From positions 1-39,603 of the forward strand of contig JALONG010000056.1 in the NCBI GenBank assembly GCA_025455065.1: a DNA stretch of 39,603 bases, in the 5' to 3' direction. A model generated the notes under the pieces. It made no database searches and had not been told where the DNA came from. It worked only from the letters and a program-made list of their open reading frames with translations. The DNA comes from Candidatus Kapaibacterium sp. Its GTDB lineage: Bacteria; Bacteroidota; Ignavibacteria; Kapaibacteriales; UBA4661. The position numbers and the translations under genes are program-made. Below, piece by piece: positions 1-8,014 of the stretch. Position 1 is the stretch's first letter, and every line of letters begins with the position of its first letter.

Positions 1-25
1 TCCTTTCAAAGGTTCGTGGTTGAAT

Positions 26-56
26 CCTGAAAGTTCGCGCTTCTTTCGGGTTTTTT
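26..56 (+). terminator. Intrinsic terminator of a gene lying left of the window
   Basis: An 8-bp stem, CCTGAAAG (26-33) pairing with CTTTCGGG (43-50) with one G-U pair, is followed directly by six T residues. This is the form of a Rho-independent terminator reading rightwards. The gene it serves would lie off the left edge. Confidence 0.6.
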
Positions 57-94
57 CAAATTTTTTTTGCTTGCAAAGAACTGTCAAAACTACT

Positions 95-517
95 GTAACT
101 ATTTAGTCCTCCCTGAAAAAGTCCAAGCGAAAAATGGCTTGCACAGACCGCATAAAATGGTCTCTTTGAGCGTGAAAATATTGAAAAAGAGGTAAGGCTT
201 GTATTCATCAGCCCTGCTGAAGGCAAGATATTTGCAAGGAAATGAGAAAAAATGCAAAAAACTTTGCAAGTATTTTTGCTATTTTTGAGCAACAAAGCGT
301 TATTTGACAATAGTTTAAGCACTTTTTCAGGGATGACTATGTAGCTTTTCGACGCAGATTATCATGATTAAACTGATTATGCTGATTTTGAGCAGCTTTC
401 GGGATAGTTTTCGGGTTGTCGTTTGTTATCGGTACAATCATGAAAATCTGTTGAATCATGATAATCTGTTGAATCATGATAATCTGTGTCAAAAATTTGT
501 TACCTTAAACAGTAACG
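95..517. repeat. Palindromic intergenic element, copy A (interrupted)
   Basis: First of four copies in the window (others near 9102, 33524 and 36144). The left end GTAACTATTTAG is at 95-106. The core runs from CTTTTCGACGCAGATT (345-360) to AATCTGTGTC (481-490), and the right end contains ACAGTAAC at about 510-517. The GACGCAGATTATCATGATT arm and the AATCATGATAATCTGTGTC arm are inverted repeats of each other. This copy carries a 229-bp insertion at 107-335 and an extra internal copy of a TTGAATCATGATAATCTG unit (450-485). The small ORFs inside are not credible genes. Confidence 0.75.
107..335. mobile_element. MITE-like insertion nested in repeat copy A
   Basis: The segment is bounded by near-perfect inverted repeats, CCTCCCTGAAAAAGT (108-122) and ACTTTTTCAGGGATG (321-335). 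It is flanked by ACTATTTAG (98-106) and ACTATGTAG (336-344), a probable 9-bp target duplication with one mismatch. Joining the flanks gives GTAACTATTTAG-CTTTTCGACGCAG, which matches the uninterrupted left ends of the other copies of the host repeat. No intact transposase is encoded. It could be a MITE or the remnant of a larger insertion sequence. The family is unknown. Confidence 0.6.
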
Positions 518-589
518 GGAATTTTTCGACAGGTTACGTTTGCACGCCCTGTTTTGGGGGAATCTTGGGGGCATCATATCAAGAAACCG

Positions 590-622
590 TTGTGCGATTA
601 ACAGGGAGATTTCGTATCTTTG
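590..622 (+). promoter_or_regulatory. Bacteroidetes-type promoter for ctlX-arcA
   Basis: TATCTTTG at 615-622 matches the Bacteroidetes -7 consensus TAnnTTTG. A TTG lies at 590-592, 22 bp upstream, about where the -33 element is expected. The ctlX ATG is 85 bp further downstream. The call rests on motif match and position only. Confidence 0.45.
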
Positions 623-707
623 CCAGCCAATAAGTGTATTTAAGTATATTATTTTCCTCGCTTGAATTCACGTCGCAATTATCCTCACAAATATCTTCAT
701 TACGCCA

Positions 708-1640
708 ATGCAAGTAACGAATACCGTTTTGATGATAGCGCCCGTGCGCTTTGGTTTCAATCCTGACGCAGCAGATACAAACTCCTTTATGGAAAGCGAC
801 AGTGGGCTTTCCCGGGAAGAGCGCGAAAAGATACAACTCGCTGCAAGAGAAGAATTTATGAACTTTGCCGAGACATTGCGTGGGGCGGGAATAACGGTAG
901 AAATCGTCGAGGACACGCCGGAGCCGCACACGCCGGATTCGATTTTCCCGAATAATTGGATTTCTTTCCACTCGGACAGGCGCATCGTGCTTTATCCGAT
1001 GGAGCCGGAAAACCGCCGTTTGGAGCGCCGTGCAGACATTGTTATCCGCATGGCAAACACCTTCGGATTTGAACAAACAGAGGATTTGTCGGGTTTTGAG
1101 GACACGGGTGTATTTTTGGAAGGCACAGGTAGCCTTGTTCTTGACCGCGTAAATAAGATTGCCTACGCGAACCGCTCTTCGCGGATGCACTCCGAAGCGC
1201 TTCGGGACTTCGCTCGGCGTATGGGCTATACAGCGATTGAGTTTTCATCGCGGCGCAAAGACGGCGGACAAATTTACCATACCAACGTGATCATGGCTGT
1301 CGGCGAGGGTGCTGCGGTGATTTGCAGCGAAGTCCTTCCCGACGAAAAAGAACGTGCATTGGTGCTGGATTCTCTCCGAAAACACCAAGGGACGGTTATT
1401 GAGATTACGGAAGCACAAATGAATGAATTTGCAGGAAATATGCTGCATTTGCGCACAAAGGACGGCAACAAAGTTTGGGTGATGTCCTCACGCGCTTATC
1501 AAGCCCTTTTACCGGAACAAAAAGCCGCATTGGAGCGGGATTCGACGCTTCTTCATGCGCCGTTGGATGTGATTGAGCGCTACGGCGGCGGCTCTGCGCG
1601 GTGTATGCTGGCAGAGATTTTTGTTCCTGAAAAAGTTTAG
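708..1640 (+). CDS. ctlX: Citrulline hydrolase CtlX-like (amidinotransferase superfamily)
   Basis: A 310-residue protein of the guanidino-group-modifying (arginine deiminase/amidinotransferase) superfamily. Visible family motifs are FPNNW (80-84), LEGTGSLVLDR (138-148), the catalytic His in GGQIYHTNV (H191) and the catalytic Cys in GGSARCML (C299). The length and the N-terminal TNTVLMIAPVRFGFN motif fit the CtlX subfamily, known in Francisella as a citrulline ureidase (citrulline to ornithine, CO2 and ammonia). An arginine deiminase gene follows 54 bp downstream, so the pair could convert arginine to citrulline to ornithine in the cytoplasm. The start is an ATG with no strong Shine-Dalgarno, behind a TAnnTTTG promoter. 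The superfamily is secure; the citrulline specificity rests on resemblance and neighbourhood. An arginine or dimethylarginine hydrolase is the alternative. Confidence 0.85.
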   Translation: MQVTNTVLMIAPVRFGFNPDAADTNSFMESDSGLSREEREKIQLAAREEFMNFAETLRGAGITVEIVEDTPEPHTPDSIFPNNWISFHSDRRIVLYPMEPENRRLERRADIVIRMANTFGFEQTEDLSGFEDTGVFLEGTGSLVLDRVNKIAYANRSSRMHSEALRDFARRMGYTAIEFSSRRKDGGQIYHTNVIMAVGEGAAVICSEVLPDEKERALVLDSLRKHQGTVIEITEAQMNEFAGNMLHLRTKDGNKVWVMSSRAYQALLPEQKAALERDSTLLHAPLDVIERYGGGSARCMLAEIFVPEKV

Positions 1641-1694
1641 CGGTATTTTTGTACAGGATTTTTGAAACACATTGCACACTATATTTTCCAGTCC

Positions 1695-2903
1695 ATGCCC
1701 ACAACCCAACGCCTCAACGTTACATCCGAATACGGCTTGCTCAAAACCGTGATTATGCACCGCCCCAGTGCGGAGATTGACCGCCTTTTGCCGGATAATT
1801 ACCGTACATACTTGTTCGAGGATATTCCGTATTTGAAAAAAATTCAAAAGGAGCATGACCTTTTTGCTGACCTCATTCGCTCCAAAGGCGCAGAAACACT
1901 GTATATGGAGGTGCTTTTGGAAGAAACGCTCCGTGATGAAGCCGCACGGTACGACACCTTGGAGGCAGTTGTGGCGTTGGAGCGCTGCGAAAGCATTATG
2001 AATGACCTCATGCAGATTTCCACGCCGGAGCTTGCAACGATGCTGCTTGCAGGACTTCGTGCCAATGAAGCACGAGAGCGTGGCTTCAAGGTGAGCCAGT
2101 ATCTGCCGGATGACTGGATGATGATTTCGCCTGTGCCGAATGCGTACTTTATGCGTGACCCGGCAGCGATTGTGGGCAACAGCATCATTTCATCGAATAT
2201 GTTTTATCCCGCCAGAGTGCGCGAATCCTTGCTGATTGAGAATATTTTCCGTTTTCACCCGCGCTTTTTGAAATCCGATGCTTTCGCCTACGGAACGCAA
2301 AACGATGAGCGGTACAGCTCCGTAGAAGGCGGCGATATTATCGTTTTGAATAAAGAATCCATCGCTGTCGGGTGCAGCGAGCGCACCAGCACCGAAGCTA
2401 TTGCGCGAATGGCATCGAATCTTTTCCGCAGAGGCTCCATCAAGCGCGTGTATGAAGTGCTTGTGCCGCCGAAGCGAGAATATATGCACCTCGACACGGT
2501 TTTCACGATTATCGCTCCGCAAACCATCTGCGCTCACAAACGCAGTTTTATGGAATCCCCGCAAACACGTCTGTACGAAGCAGCCGGCAACGAAAAAGGC
2601 TACAAACTGCACACCGAAGGGCGCACGTTTATGGACGTTTTGCGCGATGAATTTGGTGCACTGACCATCATCGAAGTTGCCGGAGGTGATAAATACTATG
2701 CTGACCGCGAACAGCGTACCGACGGCGCGAATGTCTTCACCATAGCGCCGGGCGTGGTTGTGGGTTACGACCGCAATCAACGTACCAATGCGGCGTTGCG
2801 TGATGCCGGTGTGGAAGTGCTGGATTTCGACGGCTCGGAACTCGTGCGCGGCTTAGGCGGAGCGCGGTGTATGACGATGCCGATTGAGCGTGAGGATGTG
2901 TAA
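1695..2903 (+). CDS. arcA: Arginine deiminase
   Basis: Hydrolyses arginine to citrulline and ammonia. The 402-residue protein has the usual bacterial ADI length. It shows the N-terminal SEYGLLKTVIMHRP motif, the substrate-loop FMRDPAAIVG, the active-site region EYMHLDTVFTI, and the C-terminal GLGGARCMTMPIERED with catalytic Cys392. The frame is open upstream to a TTG at 1662, but the ATG at 1695 gives the family's normal N terminus and was chosen. No carbamoyltransferase or carbamate kinase follows, so this is not a standard arcABC pathway here. The upstream ctlX-like gene probably consumes the citrulline. Confidence 0.93.
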   Translation: MPTTQRLNVTSEYGLLKTVIMHRPSAEIDRLLPDNYRTYLFEDIPYLKKIQKEHDLFADLIRSKGAETLYMEVLLEETLRDEAARYDTLEAVVALERCESIMNDLMQISTPELATMLLAGLRANEARERGFKVSQYLPDDWMMISPVPNAYFMRDPAAIVGNSIISSNMFYPARVRESLLIENIFRFHPRFLKSDAFAYGTQNDERYSSVEGGDIIVLNKESIAVGCSERTSTEAIARMASNLFRRGSIKRVYEVLVPPKREYMHLDTVFTIIAPQTICAHKRSFMESPQTRLYEAAGNEKGYKLHTEGRTFMDVLRDEFGALTIIEVAGGDKYYADREQRTDGANVFTIAPGVVVGYDRNQRTNAALRDAGVEVLDFDGSELVRGLGGARCMTMPIEREDV

Positions 2904-2948
2904 AGCAAGTAATCTTTCTCAAATAATGTTGAATCATCGGAGGCAATC

Positions 2949-3335
2949 ATGGCAGAGCTACGAGTATCATTTCGTGCACAGCAGGCATTAAATATGCTTG
3001 CCCCGAACGAGCGTACGCGATTACAAAAAGAGGTTGAAAAGTTTCTCAAAAGCCGCCGTTCCAAATCTTCAAAAACCAAGAGTTTTCTCGGCAATGAAAA
3101 GACTCGCATTGTCGAAACACAAGGTTTTTACTTGTTCTTTGATATTAGTTCAAATCAAGGTGAAAAAGCCCCAGAATTGGCGGACATTATTGCTACCGAT
3201 AATATCTTGATTACAGCGACTAAAGCACAATTCGAGGCTATAGAAAAGAGTACATCAACGAAACAATCGAAACCGCAAACAGCAACAAAAAAAGCAGCTA
3301 AAGTACCGAAAAAAGCTACTTCGGCGAAGCATTAA
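2949..3335 (+). CDS. Small basic protein, possible RelE/ParE-like fold
   Basis: A 128-residue protein with a good ribosome binding site (GGAGG at 2939-2943). The first 95 residues alternate helix and strand in a way reminiscent of RelE/ParE toxins: FRAQQALNMLAPNERTRLQKEVEKF, then TRIVETQGFYLFFDI, then ADIIATDNI. The last 35 residues are a low-complexity Lys/Thr/Ala tail that could bind nucleic acid. No family is recognised with certainty. Its stop is 5 bp from the start of the DUF4263 gene, so the two are probably co-transcribed. The base composition of the pair is lower in GC than that of arcA to its left. A toxin role is inference only. Confidence 0.6.
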   Translation: MAELRVSFRAQQALNMLAPNERTRLQKEVEKFLKSRRSKSSKTKSFLGNEKTRIVETQGFYLFFDISSNQGEKAPELADIIATDNILITATKAQFEAIEKSTSTKQSKPQTATKKAAKVPKKATSAKH

Positions 3336-3340
3336 GAAGA

Positions 3341-4003
3341 ATGTTTTTCTCTCACAATCTTCCATTCAAAGCAATGCTCAACGATTTAGTTTTTGATATT
3401 AGCGAATGTGCCAAAGAAGTCAAGGAGTTTGGCAAATTACTGAAAGGAAAGACGGCATTGAAAGAACGCACTGACATTCTTAAATTTTTTCGGCGCCATC
3501 AACATATTTCGGCTTTTATTGCCCTTTACGATACTCATATCACTAAATACAATAAAATCAAGCATGAGTATAATGTTGCCGGTAAATTTCAGGCGGACTT
3601 GATTGTTGGTGATTCGACGAAGCACGCTTATTGTCTAATTGAATTCGAGGAAGGTGCGCCTGGCAGTATTTTCAAAAAAAAGAGTGTTACACGGTCATTT
3701 CCTGAGTGGTCAGGGCGATTTGAGCATGGATACAGCCAAATCATTGACTGGTTCTGGTGTTTAGACGATATAAAAAAAACGACAATGTTGGAGGAAGATT
3801 TTGGGCATGGTGATTTTTCGGTACATGGCATTTTGGTCATCGGGCGTTCCGTCAATTTGTCAGATACTGACCGTCGGCGCTTACTCTGGCGGAGTAATAA
3901 AGTTGTCATTGATTCGCATATTATCACGTGTTTGACATATGATATGCTATACGAAGATATGTCCGCCAAACTTGAGCAAGTAAAAGGAATGTGGAGGCTA
4001 TAA
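3341..4003 (+). CDS. DUF4263 / Shedu (SduA)-like protein
   Basis: A 220-residue protein carrying the DUF4263 pattern: FQADLIVGD (83-91), YCLIEFEEG (97-105), then RFEHGYSQIIDWFWCLDDIKK. DUF4263 is the PD-(D/E)xK nuclease-like domain of the Shedu anti-phage protein SduA. Here D86 and E101 are kept, but the usual Lys two residues after the Glu is replaced by Glu (E103), so nuclease activity is uncertain. It is shorter than the Shedu proteins described first, with only about 80 residues before the domain. The next gene's ATG overlaps its TAA (TAATG at 4001-4005), suggesting translational coupling. An alternative start is M12 at 3374. The stretch is about 35-40% GC against about 50% in neighbours, consistent with acquisition. 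Confidence 0.7.
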   Translation: MFFSHNLPFKAMLNDLVFDISECAKEVKEFGKLLKGKTALKERTDILKFFRRHQHISAFIALYDTHITKYNKIKHEYNVAGKFQADLIVGDSTKHAYCLIEFEEGAPGSIFKKKSVTRSFPEWSGRFEHGYSQIIDWFWCLDDIKKTTMLEEDFGHGDFSVHGILVIGRSVNLSDTDRRRLLWRSNKVVIDSHIITCLTYDMLYEDMSAKLEQVKGMWRL

Positions 4004-4995
4004 TGACCCCCCAATTCTCCGTTCTCATCTGCGGTGCAGGCAATATCGCGCACCGCTTCGACACGCCCGAAGGCGAGGAAATTTTCACGCACACGAAAGG
4101 TTTTATGCGGCATGGCGGCTTTCGCGTGGCGGCAATTATTGATGAACAAATTGAACGCGCCCGCGAAGCTGCCGAGATATGGAACATTCCACACTATGGA
4201 AAGCGTTTAGAGGATGTGAGCGACCACTTGTTTGATGTGATAAGCATTTGTACGCCGGATGCCACACACAACCAGTATCTCCGCGCTGCGCTCGCACTCG
4301 AACCGAAACTAGTCTTTTGTGAAAAACCCCTCAGCGCAAGCGATGATGAGGCTTCTGCACTGGTAGATTTGTATCGTTATGCCGATATTCACCTTGCCGT
4401 AAATTATTCGCGGCGCTGGCTTTCGGATTTTCAAGAACTCAGCAAACAAGCACTTTCCGGCGCATTTGGCAAGCTCATTTCGGCGCGGATAAAGTATTAC
4501 AAAGGCTTTCTGCACAATGCCTCGCACTTTGTGGATTTGCTACAAATGCTGACAGAACCTCGCTTGCAGGTGGGTGCAATCAGCCATTCGATAGCAGATT
4601 TTTCGGAAGACGACTTAACGATTTCCGGCACAGCCCGCATGGAATCAGCGATTGCAGACGGAAGCAGTTTCCCGTTTATGTTCGAGGGTTATGATTCACG
4701 CCTGATGTCGCCGATTGAGTTGGAGGTGATATTTGAAAATACGGCTATCAAGCTCGAAGAACTGAACGGCTCGTATTTGACGGTAGCAAAACTCCGTGAA
4801 AACGAGACCTACCCGGGTTTTTACGAGTTTTCAGACCGCACCACAACGTGCGTGAGTGCATCGTTAGCGATGCAATCAGCTGTGGGCGCTATTTACAACA
4901 CCCTTGCACAAGGCACAATGCTCGCCAGCACAGGTCAAACAGCTCTTGAAACCTTGCGTCTTTGCAAACGTATGAGTTCTTTTCCTACGATTTAA
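4003..4995 (+). CDS. Gfo/Idh/MocA family oxidoreductase
   Basis: A 330-residue NAD(P)-dependent sugar or cyclitol dehydrogenase-like protein. The N-terminal Rossmann motif is VLICGAGNIAHRF, the family's EKP motif appears as VFCEKPLS, and HNASHFVDLL is in the position of the catalytic Asp/His segment. The ATG at 4003 was chosen over an in-frame GTG at 3991 because GGAGG (3993-3997) lies just upstream. The start overlaps the DUF4263 stop. A DegT-type aminotransferase follows 350 bp later on the same strand. Such oxidoreductase/aminotransferase pairs make amino sugars or aminocyclitols, so this may be its pathway. The substrate cannot be told from sequence. Confidence 0.85.
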   Translation: MTPQFSVLICGAGNIAHRFDTPEGEEIFTHTKGFMRHGGFRVAAIIDEQIERAREAAEIWNIPHYGKRLEDVSDHLFDVISICTPDATHNQYLRAALALEPKLVFCEKPLSASDDEASALVDLYRYADIHLAVNYSRRWLSDFQELSKQALSGAFGKLISARIKYYKGFLHNASHFVDLLQMLTEPRLQVGAISHSIADFSEDDLTISGTARMESAIADGSSFPFMFEGYDSRLMSPIELEVIFENTAIKLEELNGSYLTVAKLRENETYPGFYEFSDRTTTCVSASLAMQSAVGAIYNTLAQGTMLASTGQTALETLRLCKRMSSFPTI

Positions 4996-5006
4996 CCTAT
5001 TTCGTT

Positions 5007-5212
5007 ATGAAATACCGCGTTTTTCTTGAGCAAGACGACGATAAGTCTTTATTGCTACTGTTCCAAGCCTTCCCGGCTGTGTTACGCAGGGCATTACGCG
5101 GGAAGAAGCATTGGCAAATGCCAAAGAAGCGATTGCTTCTTATTTGGGCGGTTTGCGGCTGCAAGGGGAACCGATACCTTTCGGAATTGTAGAAGAATTT
5201 GTTGAAGTATGA
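5007..5212 (+). pseudogene. Frameshifted HicB-type antitoxin (UPF0150) with hicA stub
   Basis: The first frame starts MKYRVFLEQDDDKS. After loss of about one base near 5048-5050 the reading continues in another frame as IATVPSLPGCVTQG, then ITREEALANAKEAI, and ends EEFVEV at TGA 5210-5212. The two halves joined give a HicB/UPF0150 protein of about 69 residues with the typical LPGCVTQG-x-T-EEA pattern. The stop overlaps an ATG (ATGA at 5209) opening MNDLPLRKI, which looks like a HicA start but stops after nine codons. Both partners of this toxin-antitoxin pair therefore appear dead. The rest of the gap to 5345 holds no gene. Confidence 0.7.
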
Positions 5213-5345
5213 ACGATTTGCCACTACGCAAGATTTGACGGGTATTTTGAGCATTACCAATTATCCTCTGCATCCTCAAAATCCTCTCATCCGCGTTCTG
5301 TTTTTCTAAGAAGATTCCCCATTTCACTTTTCAAAGGATACACTA

Positions 5346-6677
5346 ATGTCTGCGACAATCGCAATCAAAAGTAAACTCGCCATTCATGGCGGCACACCTA
5401 TTCGCACACAGCTTTTTCCGGCGTATAACACCATTACCGACGCAGAAAAAAAAGCTGCTATGGAAGTGCTGGATTCCGGCAATCTCTCACAGTTTCTGGG
5501 CTGCTGGATGGATGATTTTTTCGGCGGTCCGAAAGTGCGCGAGTTTGAAGAAAAATGGTCAAAAATGTTTAACGCCAAGCATACTGTCAGTGTGAACTCT
5601 AACACAAGCGGCTTATTTGCTGCCGTTGGCGCGGCTGGCGTGGGTCCGGGTGATGAAATTATCGTTTCGCCTTACACCATGAGCGCGTCGGCGATTTGTG
5701 CGTTGGTTTACGGCGCTGTACCAATTTTTGCCGATATTAACCCCGACACCTTCACGCTTGACCCCAAAAGCATTGCAGAGCGCATCACACCTCGCACAAA
5801 AGCGATTATGGTGGTGCATATTTTCGGTCATGCGGCGGACATGGACCCGATTATGGAACTTGCGCGGAAGCACAATTTGGTGGTGATTGAAGATTGCGCA
5901 CAAGCACCGCTCACCACCTACAAAGGGCGCATGGTTGGGACGATTGGCGATATGGGCGTGTTTAGTTTGAACTATCATAAGCACATCCACACTGGCGAAG
6001 GCGGTATGGTCACAACCAATAGCGATACCTATGCCGAAAAACTACAACTTATCCGTAACCACGCTGAAACCTCGCTGAAAGACAAAGGCGTAACGGATTT
6101 TACTAACATGATTGGTTTTAATTATCGCCTGACCGAGATGCAGTGCGCTATCGGCAGCACCCAATTAGACCGCTTGGAAAGCTATGTTGCAGAGCGCATA
6201 GAAAATTGTCATTACATCGCATCAAAACTGTCACTAATCCCCGGCATCACGCCGCCTGTGGAGCGCGAGAGCCGTCATGTGTATTATCAGCAAGCCTTTA
6301 AGTTTGATGCCGACATTATTGGCGTTCACCGCAACGCCTTTATTCAAGCGGTGCAGGCTGAACTTCCTTCGGCGCATCTGCGTGAATCAACGGGTAGTTT
6401 GCTGGGCTATGGTTACGTTGAACCGTTATATCTGCAGCCGATGTATCAAACTATGTCCGGCACAAAATGTTCTTTCAACTGTCCACGCTACGACGGCAAG
6501 CCAAATTATGGCAAAGGTCTCTGCCCCGTAACGGAAGATATGCACTACAACAAACTCTTCAGCCACGAATATATGCGCCCCGGACTTTCCAAAGCCGATA
6601 TGGATGATTTCATCGGTGCTTTTGAGAAAGTCTATGAGCACCGCCTCGAACTTGCTCCGAAGAATGGCAAACATTAG
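5346..6677 (+). CDS. DegT/DnrJ/EryC1/StrS family aminotransferase
   Basis: A 443-residue PLP-dependent aminotransferase of the sugar/cyclitol-modifying family. Seen are the LAIHGGTPIR opening common in this family, the NSNTSGLFAAVGAAGVGPGDEIIV segment that contacts the cofactor phosphate, IEDCAQA with D183 for the pyridine nitrogen, and K212 in HKHIHTGEGG as the Schiff-base lysine. The C-terminal part has an extra Cys-containing stretch (GTKCSFNCPRY). It probably works with the Gfo/Idh dehydrogenase upstream, which would make the keto-substrate. The start ATG has only a weak AAAGGA upstream. A terminator hairpin follows the stop. Confidence 0.9.
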   Translation: MSATIAIKSKLAIHGGTPIRTQLFPAYNTITDAEKKAAMEVLDSGNLSQFLGCWMDDFFGGPKVREFEEKWSKMFNAKHTVSVNSNTSGLFAAVGAAGVGPGDEIIVSPYTMSASAICALVYGAVPIFADINPDTFTLDPKSIAERITPRTKAIMVVHIFGHAADMDPIMELARKHNLVVIEDCAQAPLTTYKGRMVGTIGDMGVFSLNYHKHIHTGEGGMVTTNSDTYAEKLQLIRNHAETSLKDKGVTDFTNMIGFNYRLTEMQCAIGSTQLDRLESYVAERIENCHYIASKLSLIPGITPPVERESRHVYYQQAFKFDADIIGVHRNAFIQAVQAELPSAHLRESTGSLLGYGYVEPLYLQPMYQTMSGTKCSFNCPRYDGKPNYGKGLCPVTEDMHYNKLFSHEYMRPGLSKADMDDFIGAFEKVYEHRLELAPKNGKH

Positions 6678-6738
6678 AAAAGGCAAAGGGGTAAGGATAG
6701 AAGGATAAAGGTGTTTTCCTCAGTGCCCCATGTAACCG

Positions 6739-6774
6739 CGAGGCTCTCAATTCTTATTGAGGGTCTCGCTTTCT
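6739..6774 (+). terminator. Intrinsic terminator after the aminotransferase gene
   Basis: A 13-bp stem, CGAGGCTCTCAAT (6739-6751) with ATTGAGGGTCTCG (6756-6768), including two G-U pairs and a TCTT loop. A T-rich CTTTCTC follows. Confidence 0.65.
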
Positions 6775-6796
6775 CAAGAATAACATTCAGCTACTT

Positions 6797-8005
6797 ATGA
6801 AAATTCTCTTACTCGAAAACATTCACGAATCAGGGGTACAAGTCCTCAAAAACGCCAATTTCGGCGAAGCAGTTGAAATCGAAACCCGCAAACAAGGCTT
6901 AGACGAAGACGATTTAATCAAAGCGCTCGACGGCGTGTCACTTTTGGGCATACGTTCCCGAACACACGTAACGGAGCGGGTTTTGGAAAATGCCAAGCAT
7001 TTGCAGGCAATCGGCGCATATTGCATCGGGACGAATCAAATTGACCTCGAAGCCGCAGCATTGCGCGGTGTTCCTGCCTTCAACGCGCCGTACAGCAACA
7101 CACGCTCGGTGGCGGAAATGGTTATCGGCGAAATTATTTTCCTTATGCGGGGGCTGTATGGTAAAATCTCCAGTCTTCATGCGGGAGAGTGGGTGAAATC
7201 CGCCGTTGGCGCACGGGAAGTACGCGGGAAAAGCCTCGGAATTATCGGCTTCGGCAATATCGGTTCGCAAGTTTCGGTGCTTGCCGAAGGGCTTGGAATG
7301 CGGGTGTACTATTACGACAGCGTGGATAAACTCAGTATCGGGAATGCCGTGAAAATGTCCTCCATGGAAGAAGTGCTACGGGTCGCAGACGTAGTTACGA
7401 TTCATGTGGACGGCAATCCCGACAACACCAACATCATCGGCGATGCGGAGTTTCAGATGATGAAAGATGGTGCGCATTTTATCAATCTCAGCCGAGGGCA
7501 CGTCGTCAATCTCGACGCACTGCATAAACACTTGCTTTCGGGTAAAATCGGTGGTGCTGCTATGGATGTTTTTCCCAAAGAACCTGCAGGAAACGAAAAG
7601 ACCTTTTCCTCACCATTTTTAGGAATGCCGAATGTCCTGCTCACGCCGCATATCGGCGGAAGCACCGAAGAAGCGCAGTACAACATCGGTGAATTTGTGT
7701 CGGGGAAATTGGTCGAATACATGAACGCCGGAAGCACCTTTGCGGCAGTGAATTTCCCGCGCATCCAGCTGCCATCGGTCAAAAACACGCATCGGCTCTT
7801 GCACATTCACAAAAACGTTCCGGGCGTTCTTTCACAACTGAACACCATTTTTGCACAAAACTCCGTGAACGTGTTGTCGCAGTATCTCGGCACAGACCCG
7901 CAAATCGGTTACGTGATTGCGGATGTGGATAAAGAATATAACGAGTCGTTACTCCATGATTTGCAAAAGGTTACGAATACGATTCGTGTGCGGATTTTGT
8001 ATTGA
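6797..8005 (+). CDS. serA: D-3-phosphoglycerate dehydrogenase
   Basis: First enzyme of serine synthesis: oxidises 3-phosphoglycerate to 3-phosphohydroxypyruvate with NAD. The 402 residues match the E. coli-type enzyme with a C-terminal ACT domain. Visible are the NAD-binding GFGNIG (151-156), catalytic Arg in NLSRGHVV (R233), Glu in KEP (E262), and His in LTPHIGGST (H285). The last 70 or so residues (NTHRLLHIHKNVPGVLSQLNTIF onward) are the serine-sensing ACT domain, so feedback inhibition by serine is likely. It lies alone between a terminator and an inverted-repeat element. Confidence 0.96.
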   Translation: MKILLLENIHESGVQVLKNANFGEAVEIETRKQGLDEDDLIKALDGVSLLGIRSRTHVTERVLENAKHLQAIGAYCIGTNQIDLEAAALRGVPAFNAPYSNTRSVAEMVIGEIIFLMRGLYGKISSLHAGEWVKSAVGAREVRGKSLGIIGFGNIGSQVSVLAEGLGMRVYYYDSVDKLSIGNAVKMSSMEEVLRVADVVTIHVDGNPDNTNIIGDAEFQMMKDGAHFINLSRGHVVNLDALHKHLLSGKIGGAAMDVFPKEPAGNEKTFSSPFLGMPNVLLTPHIGGSTEEAQYNIGEFVSGKLVEYMNAGSTFAAVNFPRIQLPSVKNTHRLLHIHKNVPGVLSQLNTIFAQNSVNVLSQYLGTDPQIGYVIADVDKEYNESLLHDLQKVTNTIRVRILY

Positions 8006-8014
8006 TATTGTTTT

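Noticed and set aside
56-322. An 88-codon minus-strand frame in the left-end insertion
   Set aside because: It spans the inverted ends of the small insertion, has low-complexity composition and no recognisable transposase motif.
450-490. Direct repeats of TTGAATCATGATAATCTG as a possible CRISPR
   Set aside because: Only two or three imperfect units with no spacers; they are part of the palindromic repeat element.
364-633. An 89-codon plus-strand frame
   Set aside because: It lies entirely inside repeat copy A and continues over the ctlX promoter; equivalent frames in the other copies are broken.
579-1190. A 203-codon minus-strand frame opposite ctlX
   Set aside because: It is antisense to a gene with clear family motifs and has no motif of its own.
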